Notes: generated by a model not told the origin, from the letters alone. A stretch of DNA of 64,000 nucleotides from Smittia aterrima (GCA_033063855.1 CP093829.1:16275537-16339536), one strand, 5' to 3'. Shown: positions 44,235 through 56,418, counted from the first letter of the stretch. Translations and numbers: made by a program.

Positions 44235-45475
44235 ATGGACATCTTCTATGGCTTTAAAGTGTGTCGCTTGTGCTTGAAGCCAGGCACGAAAGTTGAATTG
44301 TCGTCGATGTTTGAAGGAAATGGAGAAATTGTCGAAGATTTTCAGAAAGTTGGTGGAATCGATGTGAGTTTGAAGTTTTTTTTTTGTTTCACAATCTTTT
44401 GACTAAATAAATTCGATTTTAGATCAGCCAAGATTGCAACAAGAACGATGCTTTGATCTGCAAAACCTGTTGTCCAATCTTAATGGAAGTTGCAAAGTTC
44501 CATGAAAGTATTAACAGAGATGGATCTTCGTCCATTAAATCGGAAGACAATGGCGCCTCAAACATCGTATTGTGTCGATTCTGTTTGGTGCCTTCGACTA
44601 TAGCGAATTTGAGAGTTCTACGTGTATCAAAGTTCACATTGCTGAAGCAGCTCACTGGAGTTGATGTAAGTTTTATTACTGATATCTTATTCTTAGATAA
44701 ATTTAGAGTTCGTTTTTTAGATGAAGAAAGAGGAAACCATTGTTTGTCGTCATTGTTCAATGCTCGTCGAGAAAACTTTCAACATCCGAGAAGATATCAA
44801 AGAAACTGAGACTTTTTACTTCATACCGAGACGTGAGGAAAACAATGCTTTGGATAATGAATCCAAAAAAGTTAGTGAAAAGTCGGGTAAGAAAGCAAAG
44901 TTGCTGATTAAACCGAAATGGGAAATAAGAATTCAACAACGGTCAAAAGAAAAAGCAGCGAAAGGCCAGCTTAATGTTACAAACATTGGCAAGAAGTCAA
45001 GATCAAAAGATAGCAAAACAATTCCGAAAAATTTCAAATGCAAGATTTGCAACAAATATTTCGTAACGTCAAGAGTTTTAAAAGAGCATCTCGAAAGAGT
45101 CCATGCAAAAATAAAGAATTTCTTTTGCGACATCTGCGGATATTCCGAGTATAAAAAGCTTAATCTTCAAGCTCACATGGTTCGCTGTCACATTAATTCG
45201 AGGCGTTTTTACGATAGAAATCGTCCTTTCAAGTGCACAGTCAAAGAATGCCCGAAGTTCTTTAAAACCAGAGGGGACTTAAAGTATCACCTTCAGATCC
45301 ATTCTGGTGAGTGTGACATTCCATGATTATTAATCATTCAGAATCTAATAAATTATTTCCAGGACAAAAACCGTTTGTTTGTCATTGCGGCAAGAATTTT
45401 ACGTTTCAATTCGAGTTGAATGGTCATCGTAGACGACACCACTCCAAGTCATCTGATCTGAATGAGTCAGACTAA
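44235..45475 (+). CDS. ZAD-type C2H2 zinc-finger protein with two ZAD-like modules
   Basis: Four exons (44235-44363, 44423-44665, 44721-45306, 45363-45475) give 356 residues. Residues about 9-65 form a ZAD: VCRLCLKPG, then LICKTCCPILMEVAKFHES. A second, shorter ZAD-like unit follows: VLCRFCLVPST, then IVCRHCSMLVEKTFN. In each unit a phase-0 intron falls right after a GID/GVD triplet, between the two Cys pairs. Four C2H2 fingers follow a basic linker: CKICNKYFVTSRVLKEHLERVH, CDICGYSEYKKLNLQ..H, CTVKECPKFFKTRGDLKYH and a last one, FVCHCGKNF, with only one residue between its cysteines. ZADs are arthropod-typical dimerisation modules in nuclear regulators. Confidence 0.9.
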
Positions 45476-46463
45476 AATCGATTAGTTAAAACTCTGAAAA
45501 ATATTTTAATCTGTTCAAATGTTAAGAAAGTACCCAGAAGTGATCCCGTGTAATCTTTAAATAAAAGAATTTTTTTAAAAGTTGAAACATGAATAGATAA
45601 AATAGGATGACTGTCCCAAACGGGGTCGGCCAAAATTCTTTCCCAATTCGGGTCACTCTCCTTCAAGTCGTAATTACAAGCTTCCCTGAAAAGCTAATTT
45701 TTTGTTTTATTTTTTTCTAGATGCCCGAGCAGAGATTTTTTTTAAAACAAACTCAATTTCGCTATTTATCAATTCAAAGTCTTTTATTTTCTTTTACAAT
45801 TTTAAAATTTCCTTCTATTAAAAAGGAAGTCAAATGAGAGAAAACCTTTGATTACAATTTATTATTATTGTTTAAATATTATTTTGCTTCGTTTTCTATG
45901 TTTGTGATTTTAGGTATTCAAATAAAAATAAACAGACATGGAGCCTGCCGAGAAATTATAAGAAAAAAAAATGTTAAAGGAGCAAAATAAAAATTTCAAA
46001 AATATAGAAAGTGTTTACGAGTTCATTGTGATGAGAAAATTTTCCTTCAGATAAATTCCTGTTTAGTCATCCAGAAGCTCCTTATCTTATCTAGTTCTAA
46101 TCTTACGCAAACGCATGCTGCAGTCATCTTTGATTTCCTTTTCACAAATCTACTGAGATTATAAGCTTTAAACATCCTCATTCCTTCCGAGAGCAACACA
46201 AGAGGCTTGGAATACAAACACAATAAGTTTATCAGGTGCACTCTGACCCGCTGCCCTAAGAAATTTCATATCAACACTTTTACACAATTTTCTTTCCATT
46301 TTCACTTTTTTTTTGTTGTCACTAGACAAACTGCACTGTCTAAATTCTCAAAGGGGGAAATGAACTAATCTCGATTTAAGATCCTGAGCGAGAGACACAA
46401 ACACGGAGTTATCTAAAATGATTGCAGACTCAGTCGCGGGGACGTTTCATTAGTTGCTTTACT
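45476..46463. other. Convergent spacer ZAD zinc finger / otubain
   Basis: 988 bp containing both 3'UTRs; AATAAA-like signals occur (for example near 45558 and 45920). No further gene was found on either strand. Confidence 0.6.
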
Positions 46464-47353
46464 TTACTTCGGATAGAGAATATCATAATGACTTGGTCGA
46501 TAAAGGAGGAATACCGTCGGTTGACCATCGTCAGGGAAATCATGAGCAACTACAGCGTCTTGACCACGGTCGAAATATTCGACTCGGACTGATGCGCCGA
46601 GAGCAGCGCAAATTGCAATGATGTGAATGTGATCGCTTTCCTTGTACATCGCTTCAACTTCCTACAAAGAAATATTTCTTATAATTAGATTCGATTTATT
46701 GACTTCTTCACTTACCTTATGACAAAACTCAGAGACAGTCCCGTAGCTGCCGTCGATGAAGTTTTGATAAAAGTCTGACTCCTCCTGAAGTTTTCCTGAT
46801 GTGATAAGTCGAAGATATACAACAACATAGTCACTGTAGCCTTGTTCATTGAAGAGCTTAGTCAGCTCAGCTAGGACCTGTGCTTGATTGTTTTCCTTTG
46901 GCTCAACCTTGGAAATAACTTCGATGAAAGTATCGTAAAAGTCTTCAATTGTGAATTGCGGAAAGTTCAATGACAATAATTTCGCTTTGGATTCCTCAGC
47001 AATCTTCTTAAATTTTGCAAATTCGTCTTGGTTTTTTATGAGATGCTCGAGCACAGCAAAAGCGAATCCACGGAAGAAACAGTTTCCATCAGGACGAACT
47101 TTTCTTATGAATTTGTACTTTTTCTCAATATCCTGAACTTTACGGGCATATATTGCATCATCAGCGTATTCATTGTTGAGAGTTGAGACTGGCAACTCTT
47201 CTGAGATCAAAGCAAACGAATCAGAAATCTAAAAAATAAATATTCACGTAAAGCCGACATTTAAATTTAATAAAATAGCGTTTCTCTTACTTCTTTCTCG
47301 ATTTCACGTTGCTGCTTGATGATAAGATCGTCTTGATTCTCTGTTGCTTCCAT
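46464..47353 (-). CDS. Otub1: Otubain (OTUB1-like deubiquitinase)
   Basis: Three exons (47353-47291, 47228-46716, 46661-46464) give 257 residues; human OTUB1 has 271. Otubains are cytosolic cysteine proteases that cleave Lys48-linked ubiquitin chains and can also inhibit E2 enzymes. Catalytic Asp and Cys lie in RPDGNCFFRGFAFA and the catalytic His in RPSHYDILYP near the C-terminus. Other family blocks: YKFIRKV, SDYVVVYLRLITSG, HIHIIAICAALGASVRVEY. The ATG at 47353 is chosen because the following residues (LIIKQQREIEKE) match fly otubain starts; an upstream in-frame ATG (47464) would add a cysteine-rich stretch unlike the family. It diverges from the gene at 47824. Confidence 0.95.
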
Positions 47354-47823
47354 ATTGACGTCGTTGCGATGCGACTTTCCTTGCGAACTTGAAATTTCCA
47401 AATTATTTTTCACACAACAACAACAAACAATTTTGAGGCCGCATCCAAGTTTACTGTCACTCACCTCTCAATAATTTCCTTTGTTTGATTTTCTGGTTTC
47501 TTGAAAACTCCGTCTATAGAATGTTGATCTCTTCAGGATATTTCTAAGTAAAAATAGAATTTTAAATAATTTTGATGAGTCGAAGAATTCTCAATTGAAT
47601 TGATTCGTACAAAAAAATAATTTTCTTGAAATAATTTTTCGCTCGGTCGAATTGAAAATTTAATTCTTTCTGGCCAACTAAGAATAAATTAAGCCGATCA
47701 ATATTACTTTGGGTTCGATTTTTTAGTTAAACGGTTTTGTAGAATGAGGTGACATCACTGACGAAAGAAAACCGGTAGAATTCAAAAAGAACAAAAAGCT
47801 GATTTTGCAAAAATTGCTTTAAA
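47354..47823. other. Divergent spacer otubain / 160-aa gene
   Basis: 470 bp that should contain both promoters. AT-rich, no TATA box or repeat seen. A GTGAGT on the minus strand just above 47464 could mark an upstream non-coding exon of otubain. Confidence 0.4.
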
Positions 47824-48306
47824 ATGGAAGAATTGAACCGAGATATTGATAAAATGTACAGTCAATTAACTGCTGAAGTAGCTGCTGGTGAGTTGAACTA
47901 CGATTTCATTTACAATACCGTCGATAAACGAGTTTTCTTTTTAGATAATAAACAAAAGTCTTTTGACTTCTCGTCGATTCGAGATAATTTCCGACTTCAT
48001 GTTCACAACAGAAAGAATTCAACAACTCCCGGTGGCGTCTTGCTTGATCAGGAGATGGTTGAGAATTTGATTGTTTTAAAACAGAAATCATTAGAGCTAC
48101 TTCAGAATTATAAGAAAATCAACGAACCGACAAAATCGACGTATAAAACATTTTCCAGTTTAGATGAATTTGTTACTTTCGTGGTGGGCCAACGAGAATT
48201 GCTGAGCTTAGAACTCTGGAAACTTGAAGCTATTCACAATTACCTCGAACAGCTGAAAATGGAAGAACTGTCTGCGAATCCAACTAACGATTCCTTCGGG
48301 ATTTAA
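47824..48306 (+). CDS. Unrecognised single-exon protein, 160 residues
   Basis: One intronless ORF starting with an ATG in a good context (aaaATGg). The protein is hydrophilic and mostly helical-looking, with heptad-like Leu/Ile spacing near residues 1-25, 75-100 and 120-150 (for example ELLSLELWKLEAIHNYLEQL), which suggests coiled coils or a helical bundle. No signal peptide, membrane segment or catalytic motif. Such small helical proteins often belong to multi-subunit complexes, but no family was recognised. Codon use resembles the neighbours. It is convergent with NAA25, whose stop lies 147 bp downstream. Confidence 0.75.
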   Translation: MEELNRDIDKMYSQLTAEVAAGELNYDFIYNTVDKRVFFLDNKQKSFDFSSIRDNFRLHVHNRKNSTTPGGVLLDQEMVENLIVLKQKSLELLQNYKKINEPTKSTYKTFSSLDEFVTFVVGQRELLSLELWKLEAIHNYLEQLKMEELSANPTNDSFGI

Positions 48307-48452
48307 AAAATATCTCAATTTCCATCAATAATTGAAAACAATTTTATTTAAGCTAATTTGATGTTTGTCGAGAAGAACTTCTGCCTATTCAATTCCGAGT
48401 TACAAATAAACAGTAAGGAAAAGATTTTATTGAAAAATGTAAATGGGGTTTA

Positions 48453-51400
48453 CTATTTTGAGTGGATCATCTTCAGTTTGTCTTTAATAAGCCATGACAA
48501 CTCTTTGATTGTTTGCTGGTAGCTTTCGTCAAAGATTGTATCAACATTGATGTCAACTGTTGAAATAACACTCATTGCTGGTTCGAGAGGGATTTTAACT
48601 GCCGGTTTTGGTGTTATTGAGAGAGTAGCGAGATATTCTTCCAGAGTCTTATCAATTTTCATTGGACGAAGTTTATCTAAGAATAGGAAAAAAGAAATCA
48701 GAAGTTGTCACAGGAAAAATGAGTTATTCACTTACCTAAGCAACTTTCAGTTGAACTTAAAACATTCTTGAGCTCTCTAAGAACTACAGAAGTCAAGTTT
48801 GCTCGTTCCTTTGGACTGAGCACCTCAGATTCGTGATTGCTATTGCTTTGTTGCTTCTTCTTTTTGCTTGATTGTGACTGCGCTTGGTTAAATTTGTCGT
48901 AACAGTTTGACAGTACGAATGAACACAGTGAGAGAATCTAAAATAAAATCCGACATTAAATTAAATGAAACTGAAAGGACATGATTCTTACTTCAACGCA
49001 TCCAACAAATGTTCCCTGGAGAATTCGGTATTCGAAGATTTGTCCGTTAACTGATACTGGCTGAAGTTTTTCAATCAAACTGTTCACAGAGCTCAAAGAT
49101 TTAACCAGATCTGCTGATGATTCCTTCGCCTTTTCGCTTCCGGTCCAGAGATTGTATACAAACGTTGAGAGCAAAGTGAAAACCTCTTCATAAGGCAACT
49201 GAGTCATAAAGAGAATTCTCGATGGCAATAAGTTGACTAGAAATTCGGATGACGATTGCTGTTGATTGAGTTTCTTAGCCAGTAAGAATAATTCTTTCCA
49301 GCTTGAAATCAGAGATTTGAATTTCTCTCCGTCATCTTCAAGAGACGAAATTGAGCCATTCTGTTCTTTGGTGTTGGACCCTCCGAGTGGAGTATGAATC
49401 AAATCAACTGAAGCAGCGACAAGTCTAAGCAAACCAGATCTCATCTGAAGTAGTTCAGTGGCTTGCACAAAGCTGTCTTTCTCACGAATCTTCGGGTCAA
49501 CTCCTAGAGGCTCTGGATCTGCAATTAGCTGACCTTTTTCCAAACTGTAACGATACATTGGATCCCATCGGATCATTACATCAAGATCACGATTGTCCAT
49601 TAATTCTTCGTATTTGATGCGTTCTTCGTTAGGTTCAATTTTCATGCTTTGAAACTGAAGCAAATTTTGTTGCGACGTTCCACTGAAACAAACAATTTCC
49701 TGCAGCAAAGCTTCGACAGATGTCATCGCATAATGCAAACTGTTTGACAGTCGTTCACGGAAGTCCATGAATTCTTCAAGTTTGGAGAATGATCCAAATT
49801 TGTAAGTCATTGCCAAATATTCCAAGCTGTCCTTGTATGAAGCTGTGAAGAACTTTAAGGTTTGATCGTAGATTGGCTTCGCATATGATATGAGTCCTGT
49901 GATAGGTAGATGAGCGCAATGAAGGTAGCCAAGCGAGTCCAATTGAACGTGCTTGACATCCAAAGAAACGTAAATTTTATGAGCTCCCAAAGCACACCCG
50001 AGGATGTGATAGATTTGAAGGCAGAGAAGTTTCGCGTGGAAGTTACTGGGACTGTTGCGCAATAAATAATTAAGAAGGTGAAGTGTGTCAACAAGTCTCT
50101 CCGTTGAACTTGTCTTTACTGCCAGGTCGTACATTACATGCGCTAAAATTAAATGAAGAAATAAATAATTTGGCAATAGGAGATAAGTTCATGAGATGAA
50201 AAATGATGATGAGACCTAACTCACCAGCTAAAAGCGCGTACTGGTCCGAGAGCCCAATGTCAGTGGGAAGCAAATTCTTATCAAACGCACTAAAGCTATG
50301 TTCATAGTGAAGACTTAAAGCCGAGTAAAGAGCTTGAAGATGCTCTGCCGAAAGAGACAAATGAGCTCCACAAAGTCGAGAAATTTGAAGCGAGCAAACA
50401 TGACGTTGAAGCTGATCCTTCTGCAAGAAGTAAAATAGAAATTTAGCATCAATCAATTTTGAAACGATCAATTTACGTCTTGCGGCAATGTAGTAGAACT
50501 GATCCCAGTATCTTGAATAAGCTTTGATGCTAGCTCCGGCCGCTTACTTGGTTCGAGATAGTCGAGAAACATTTTCAAATCATTAGCACAACATTTTTTA
50601 TTGCCAAACAGTCGAAAGTAGTTTAAAAGAAGCTCTTGATAGTCTCCGAGAAGCTCGTCAGCGTTTAATTTAACATCACGCATTCGTTTGTGCATCTCTA
50701 ATTCAGCAAGAAACGGTCCACGCACTGTAGTTTTCGCCGAATCTTTAAGCTATAAAAATATTTGTTAAAAAAATCTTTTAAAATTTAATGAAGGATAATT
50801 ACTTTCGAGACGAAACCGCAGCAAGATTCCACAGAAGTATCAAGGTCGTTTGCCTTAATAAGCTCGAAACAAGCCAAAAGATAATCCTTGTAATAATCCC
50901 ACCGATCTGAACTATAATAACACAATCGTTCACACGCGAGACTTCAATTATCAAATATTTACGACTTACTCTTCAGTCAAAAGCTCTTGCATAATTTCTT
51001 TGAGTTCATTCCAACGCTCAAGCTTTTTAAGAAGTTCAATCTTAATCGTAATGGGGGCACCAGGAAAATGTTGTTTGCAAACATCCGATTCAAGGAACTT
51101 TAATGTTTCTTCATATTTCTCTTGGTGCTCAAGGATGTTGATGTAAAGCTGAACTTCCTGTTCCGCTTCGATTTGCTTTCCGTCAATCATTTTATCGACC
51201 ATCCGTTGTGCAAGAAGGAGTAAACTTTTGGACCTTGTGTTATCCTTCGATTCAGGACCACGTAGAGCTTGAAGAACAATCGACATAACTGCCCAGAAAT
51301 AATAAGGATTCTTTTGTTTAGCCTTGTACAGCTGTAGAGCAACAATTTGCTGAGATTTGAAGTCATTGACGCGTACGTGCGCCATGAACAATTGGCTGAG

Positions 51401-51920
51401 TATTTCGTCATTCCCAGGCTGTTTTTTTGCGGCGTTATGATAAACCATGCAAATCCTGTTCACTAAAATCAAGTTGGAATTTTCAAAGAGAAGTCGAAAA
51501 CATTTTGTTGTCCTTACGTTGCTCTAACTCTCGGTAACAATAAGTCATGACTTGAAGTGTTGAATCATCATCAGGTTCACTCTTTTCAAGATCTTCAATG
51601 AACACTTGACTTTCTTTCTCTCGTCCAAGTCTGATTAAAGCTAAAGCCTTCAGGGCAGTTGCAGTTTTGAGTCCTGGCGTCTTCTTTAACACTTTCTCGA
51701 CTTCTTGGAGGGCTTTTTTGTTGTTGCCGATGTCAATGGCATCTAAAATCATAAACAAGACAAACGATAAGTTAAACGACTTCAGTTAACCTCTCACGAA
51801 AAGAAAATTTCAAGATTGAGAAATAAATTCACTCGACTGTCATTATTTTAACTTGTTTCTGACGTTTCAATACATACCAAACACACTCCGCAATCGTCGC
51901 TCATTCACTGCAGGGTCCAT
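48453..51920 (-). CDS. psidin: NatB auxiliary subunit NAA25 (psidin)
   Basis: Nine exons (51920-51878, 51742-51518, 51462-50970, 50911-50803, 50749-50477, 50420-50225, 50142-48992, 48937-48736, 48676-48453) give 971 residues; the human protein has 972. NAA25 is the ribosome-docking TPR-type subunit of NatB, which with NAA20 acetylates N-termini starting Met-Asp/Glu/Asn/Gln in the cytosol. Matches to the family include ERRLRSVFDAIDIGNNKKAL, KNPYYFWAVMSIVLQ, AQRMVDKMI, EELLLNYFRLFGNKKCC-like text, RNSPSNFHAKLLCLQIYHIL, LSNSLHYA and MIRWDPMYRY. A lysine run (SSKKKKQQ) near residue 850 also occurs in the human protein. All nine phases agree; most introns are 50-80 nt. It diverges from NF-YB over 351 bp. 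Confidence 0.95.
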
Positions 51921-52271
51921 TGCTGCGAATTATATTTTTAAATAACTAAACTTGGTATATTGGATATTTTCTTTCGCAATCCGAATGATTGTTCGAACCA
52001 TAGTCTTCAACTTTGCCGGGTTTTATTTAATTCTCATATTATGATTGAAGATAATAAAATATTCGACAAGAACAATGAAATATTAGGTGTAATTAAGCAC
52101 AGTAAAACAAAAAACACCAAGAAATTCGGCTAAAAACAAAATACGAATCGGTTTTAAATGTAGTCCGCCCTCGTCGTATTCGGATTAAAATCAATTCTAC
52201 AAATATTTTTTTTCCAAAAAATTACAAACAAACAAATAACAAATCAGCAGATAATTACGAAAACAGAAATT
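51921..52271. promoter_or_regulatory. Probable bidirectional promoter, NAA25 / NF-YB
   Basis: 351 bp between two divergent start codons, strongly AT-rich on the NF-YB side. No TATA box at a fitting place was seen. Assigned from spacing only. Confidence 0.45.
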
Positions 52272-52835
52272 ATGGATTCTACGGACCAGTTTTTATCCGA
52301 TGGATATATTCAAGAAGACTCAGAAGCCGGTGAGCCTGAAGACCAAAACTTTTGTGCAATACTTATTCAGACCTTAAATTTAAGATTATTATTTAGCAAT
52401 TGCAAAAAGATTACGTATCGCTACAAAAGATCTTTTATTTTTTTAGAAGGAGGAATGCTTCGTGAACAGGATCGCTTTTTGCCTATCGCGAATATCGCAA
52501 AGATCATGAAGAAAGCAATTCCAAACAGTTCACAAGGGAAGATAGCAAAAGACGCTCGCGAATGTGTGCAAGAGTGCGTTAGCGAATTCATTTCGTTCAT
52601 TACAAGTGAAGCAAGTGAGAGATGCGCCAACGAGAAAAGGAAGACGATGAATGGAGAAGATATTCTTTGGGCAATGCAGAACCTTGGATTCGACAATTAT
52701 ATAGAGCCACTAAAAGTATTCCTCCAGAAGTATCGCGAATCTTCGAAGCAAAGCTTATCTGGCGATGAATCTGGCAACCCTCAAGGAGACGAATCATTCG
52801 GCAAGTTTATGAATGGAAACAACTACAATCCCTAA
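52272..52835 (+). CDS. Nf-YB: Nuclear transcription factor Y subunit beta (NF-YB)
   Basis: The histone-fold core is unmistakable: LREQDRFLPIANIAKIMKKA, GKIAKDARECVQECVSEFIS, FITSEASERCANEKRKTMNG, EDILWAMQNLGFDNYIEPLK. With NF-YC and NF-YA it binds CCAAT boxes in the nucleus. The frame is open for 187 codons, but residues after DSEAG (start GEPEDQNFCAILIQ) are unlike any NF-YB. A GTGAGC donor at 52330 and a TTTTTTTAG acceptor at 52445-52446 bound a 117-nt in-frame segment. Splicing gives exons 52272-52329 and 52447-52835 and a 148-residue protein, preferred here. The insertion KAIPNSSQGKIAKD adds residues compared with the usual IPQTGKIAKD. Confidence 0.94.
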   Translation: MDSTDQFLSDGYIQEDSEAGEPEDQNFCAILIQTLNLRLLFSNCKKITYRYKRSFIFLEGGMLREQDRFLPIANIAKIMKKAIPNSSQGKIAKDARECVQECVSEFISFITSEASERCANEKRKTMNGEDILWAMQNLGFDNYIEPLKVFLQKYRESSKQSLSGDESGNPQGDESFGKFMNGNNYNP

Positions 52836-53185
52836 AATCCCACATTCACTTATGCTTAAATAGATATAATTTATTGAATAAAAGTTTCACATCAATAAAT
52901 ATTTTTTTTTCGATCTCAACGACGTTTTGACAAGGTGGATGGAAAATCTAGGAATGCGTGTATAAATCCACTTATCAAAAAATATTTCTCCATCGCGATA
53001 GTAAGAGTTTATGAATTATTGCCAGTTACAAAGTCTATTGATTAAAAATTAAATATTCATTAGTTAATCGATTAAAAATTTGTCACTAAGTTGACGATAA
53101 ACAATAAATTTGCTAGTAATTATTTTAAAAGGAAGAATACTTCTAGTTTGTCATCTTCATTTTAATGATTTGATCGATGTAAAAT
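52836..53185. other. Convergent 3' spacer NF-YB / SLC12A9-like
   Basis: 350 bp with an AATAAA signal after NF-YB (gaataaaag near 52876). No gene. Confidence 0.6.
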
Positions 53186-56100
53186 TTAGAGGCTTGTGCT
53201 GGTGACTGTAGATAATCCGTGGACTAAAATAGTGGGAGGCAGATCATAAGTCAGCTCGCTTAAGAGATCCTATTTAAAAGAGAAGAGCATTTTTTAAAAA
53301 TGTGAAAATATAGAAAGTTCTTAACTTACCAAGTAGTTCGAGCATTTAACTTTAAAGTTTGCTGAGTTATTGGGTGGATGAGGAAGATACATGAATGTTA
53401 CTGCCGTTGAGTTCGAGTTATCACGAATCATTTGATTGATCCTGAAAAAAAAAGAGTTTAGAAAGCAACTTCATACGAACGAAGCTTCAACGAATTTCAC
53501 CTTTGCATATAAAGTTTCATGCGATTCAAATTTTCCTCTGTCATTGTTGAACTTTCATTTTCAGAATTCCTGGTTAGATTTTTGAGTAGAGAGCGATTTC
53601 TTGGAGTTTCATTGCTATTCTTCCATTCAGGAATTTGATGAATTGTTGCAGCAATTCTAAGTTGATTCAGTAACTGATTCAATCGAACTTCTGCTGGTCG
53701 CTCAAATGGTTGTTGTTCGTTCTCGCCAATCTCACATAAGAAAACTCGAAGCTGCAAATTTTTCCATACTGGAAGCATGTTAATAATACAAGCCAGTTGC
53801 ATCATGAATTGAGACGCAGTGTCAAACGGATCGTTATTTGTTGGATCAAAGACGTTAATGGGCCACAAGTCAATGTACTTGATATGATTTGACCTAAAAA
53901 AAAATTAGTATTATTCGATTCATTCTAGAAATTGAAATCTTACTTTGCGATTGTTGTTTTGTTCAAACGATGGAAATGACGACACAAGCAAACATTCTTA
54001 CGCATTCGTAAAATGTCGTTAACGATATTGACGTATTCTTCGGGGCTGAGTGATTTAATTTCATTCTTCTTGCGATATGGAAACAAAACTCCTGTGTTAG
54101 AGCTGCTGAATTTGTTTGTGCGATAAGGAGAACTTTCATCATCGAAGAAATCGTAACAGGCTTCTTCGTCGTAGAAACCTTTAAAATAAATTTTCCATAG
54201 AAAATGGTTAAGCTTTTAATTCTCTCGCGAACTCACCTAGAATTATTGTATTAGGCTTCATCGCCCCCATGCCGGCAATCCTGCATAAATGTTGTATTCC
54301 CTCACGTACAGTTTTGGCCAAAGTTAATTCCACAAATGCTTTTACTTTCATGTGGTCGATGAGTGAAAGCCATTGGGAGTATTCTTCAATTGTAGGATCG
54401 GCTTCGTTATCTAAGAACTCTCCAATTTTCACATGTCCAACGACGTACAAACCTCCTTTCTTCATGTCGTTCACAAAATGAATGAGTGGGCAACACGATC
54501 GGGGTGACGAAACAAGCAAAAGCATTTGAGGGCGCCAGAACTTAACGTGATCCTTACGAGAATCCAGCATAAGAAGATATTTTCTCACTTGGTGGAACAT
54601 AAGAGCTTGTGAAATCGATCCCCATTGAGCTCCTTGCGATGCTGGTGAGAAGAGATGAAGTGCAATGACCAATAGCAAACAGCAAATCACGCTCATCGAA
54701 GCATAAATTGGATTAATAACGAACATCATAATCAAAGTTCCCATCAATCCAAGAAAAGCAGTGTGCCATGTGAAATATTTGAATGTTGGTCGGAAGTTGA
54801 TTGCGCCAGTGATTTCGATTCCAAGACAAGCGAGATTGGTTGCCATATAGCTCAACATAAACAACACAGAGTTGATCTGAGCGATCGTATTAAGTGATCC
54901 GATAAGAAGAATTGCTTCAACAAGGAACCAACTGAAGATAACAGCAGCGATGGGATTGTTCTTATAAGTTCCTCGAAGAACGAAGTTGAAGAATGATCCA
55001 AAGACTTGATCTTTTGCCAACGCTTCAAGTACCCGACTGCTTCCAATAAGATTGCTGAGAGCCGTGGAGAATGTAGCTGTCAAAATGCCAACAGCGACAA
55101 AAGCGGGAACTACGTTAATTGGCATCAAGAATAAGTAGTTGTTCCGCAGTAATATTGAAGGCGATGTGGCTGCCATCAGTACACACAGAGCGATATAGCA
55201 GACGAAAGTAAAGCCAACAGCTGAGAGAGTTCCCGCAGGAATACTTTTTGAAGGATTCTTTAATTCTCCACTCATGTTAGCTCCAGCCATGATTCCAGTA
55301 ACTCCTGAAAACAAAACGCCAAAAACGATTGCGAAATTGACATAGGAGCCTCCTGATGTATAATCTTGTCCGTAATTTGGATGGAGATTCTCGATGAATG
55401 TTTCTTGTGACAAGCCCGTATAATTGAGATGAGGGAAGATTGTTCGATTAAGAAGAGTGTTCTCCGGTGGAATTGAAACTTCTTTCGGTCCTTGTACGAT
55501 GAAGCTGATATAAGTTGAGATCAAACAGATGACAACACCAACGAGAATCGAAGCAGAAGTTTTAGCAAACATAGCAGCTCCAATAAGAACCACAACCAGA
55601 ATCAAAGTGTTGACCAATGTACAATAACCGAATCGATACCATCGTCCATCTTCTAGAAACCCAAGAGATCCTTCGGGCAAGAGATAACCTCCTGGGCCGA
55701 AATTTTGAAGTAAACCCTCAACACAACCTTTAGAAGAAGAAAAAAATCATTAAGTAAATTACTTGCAATCAAAAGCTTTTCATATCTCACCAGTGATTGC
55801 GAGACCACAGCCAACAACATTTGCTAAGAAGAACAGCGATCCAATCGCTCCTCCAAACTCCGGGCCTAGAGTTCTGCTAATCATGACTACGTGATAAAGA
55901 TTGACGTAATAAGATAATTAGACACTTGTTGACATAACAACTTACAGTAAACCCCTCCTCCTTCGATTGCGCCATTTGTTGAGATTGCACAAACGGAACA
56001 GACGGTGAAGAGGAGAATAAGATAAGCGATGACGAATTGGAGCAAAGTAATGTAAAGTCCTGCGTTGCCAACCAGAAATCCAACTCTGAAAAAATGTTAA

Positions 56101-56418
56101 ATTTGAATATTTTTACCAGAAAATTCTAGTTTTAGTCACTTACCGAATAAAAACCAAAGCCGAAAACATCGACAATGAAACCGGGGCGAAGCAGCCTGCG
56201 AAAGTTCCAAGAGTTCGTTGTTCTTGATTCTGTTGCTCATTGCCCATGCCACCGAATTCAACGTAGCCATCAGGGTCCGTTCTTTCAGGCATCATTCTTG
56301 TTCTACTTCTAAAGAGATTCGAGAATTGCCTGAGTACCGATGGCTGACGATTTGGATTTGTTATTGGAATCGTTTCATTGGACTCGGCATCGTTGTTTGA
56401 GTTGTTGCTTATATTCAT
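53186..56418 (-). CDS. Cation-chloride cotransporter-like protein SLC12A9 (CCC9)
   Basis: Eight exons (56418-56144, 56085-55946, 55886-55791, 55727-54237, 54178-53944, 53893-53501, 53441-53330, 53269-53186) give 941 residues. A cytosolic N-terminus is followed by about twelve membrane segments with RTLGTFAGCFAPVSLSMFSA, ISTNGAIEGGGVYFMISRTL.GPE, GVTGIMAGANMSGELKNPSK and SALGT-type loops, then a large cytosolic C-domain (VSSPRSCCPLIHFVNDMKKG, LYVVGHVKIGEF). These match SLC12A9 rather than NKCC or KCC. Possible N-glycosylation at HLNYTG lies in the large outer loop. Related proteins act in lysosomal or plasma membranes; the exact cargo is not settled. It diverges from PAIP1. Exon 3 restores YF at the junction, supporting the model. 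Confidence 0.95.

Noticed and set aside
47354..47464. Upstream N-terminal extension of otubain (starts MSDSKLGCG)
   Set aside because: The Cys-rich extension is unlike other otubains, and the downstream ATG aligns with the normal family start.
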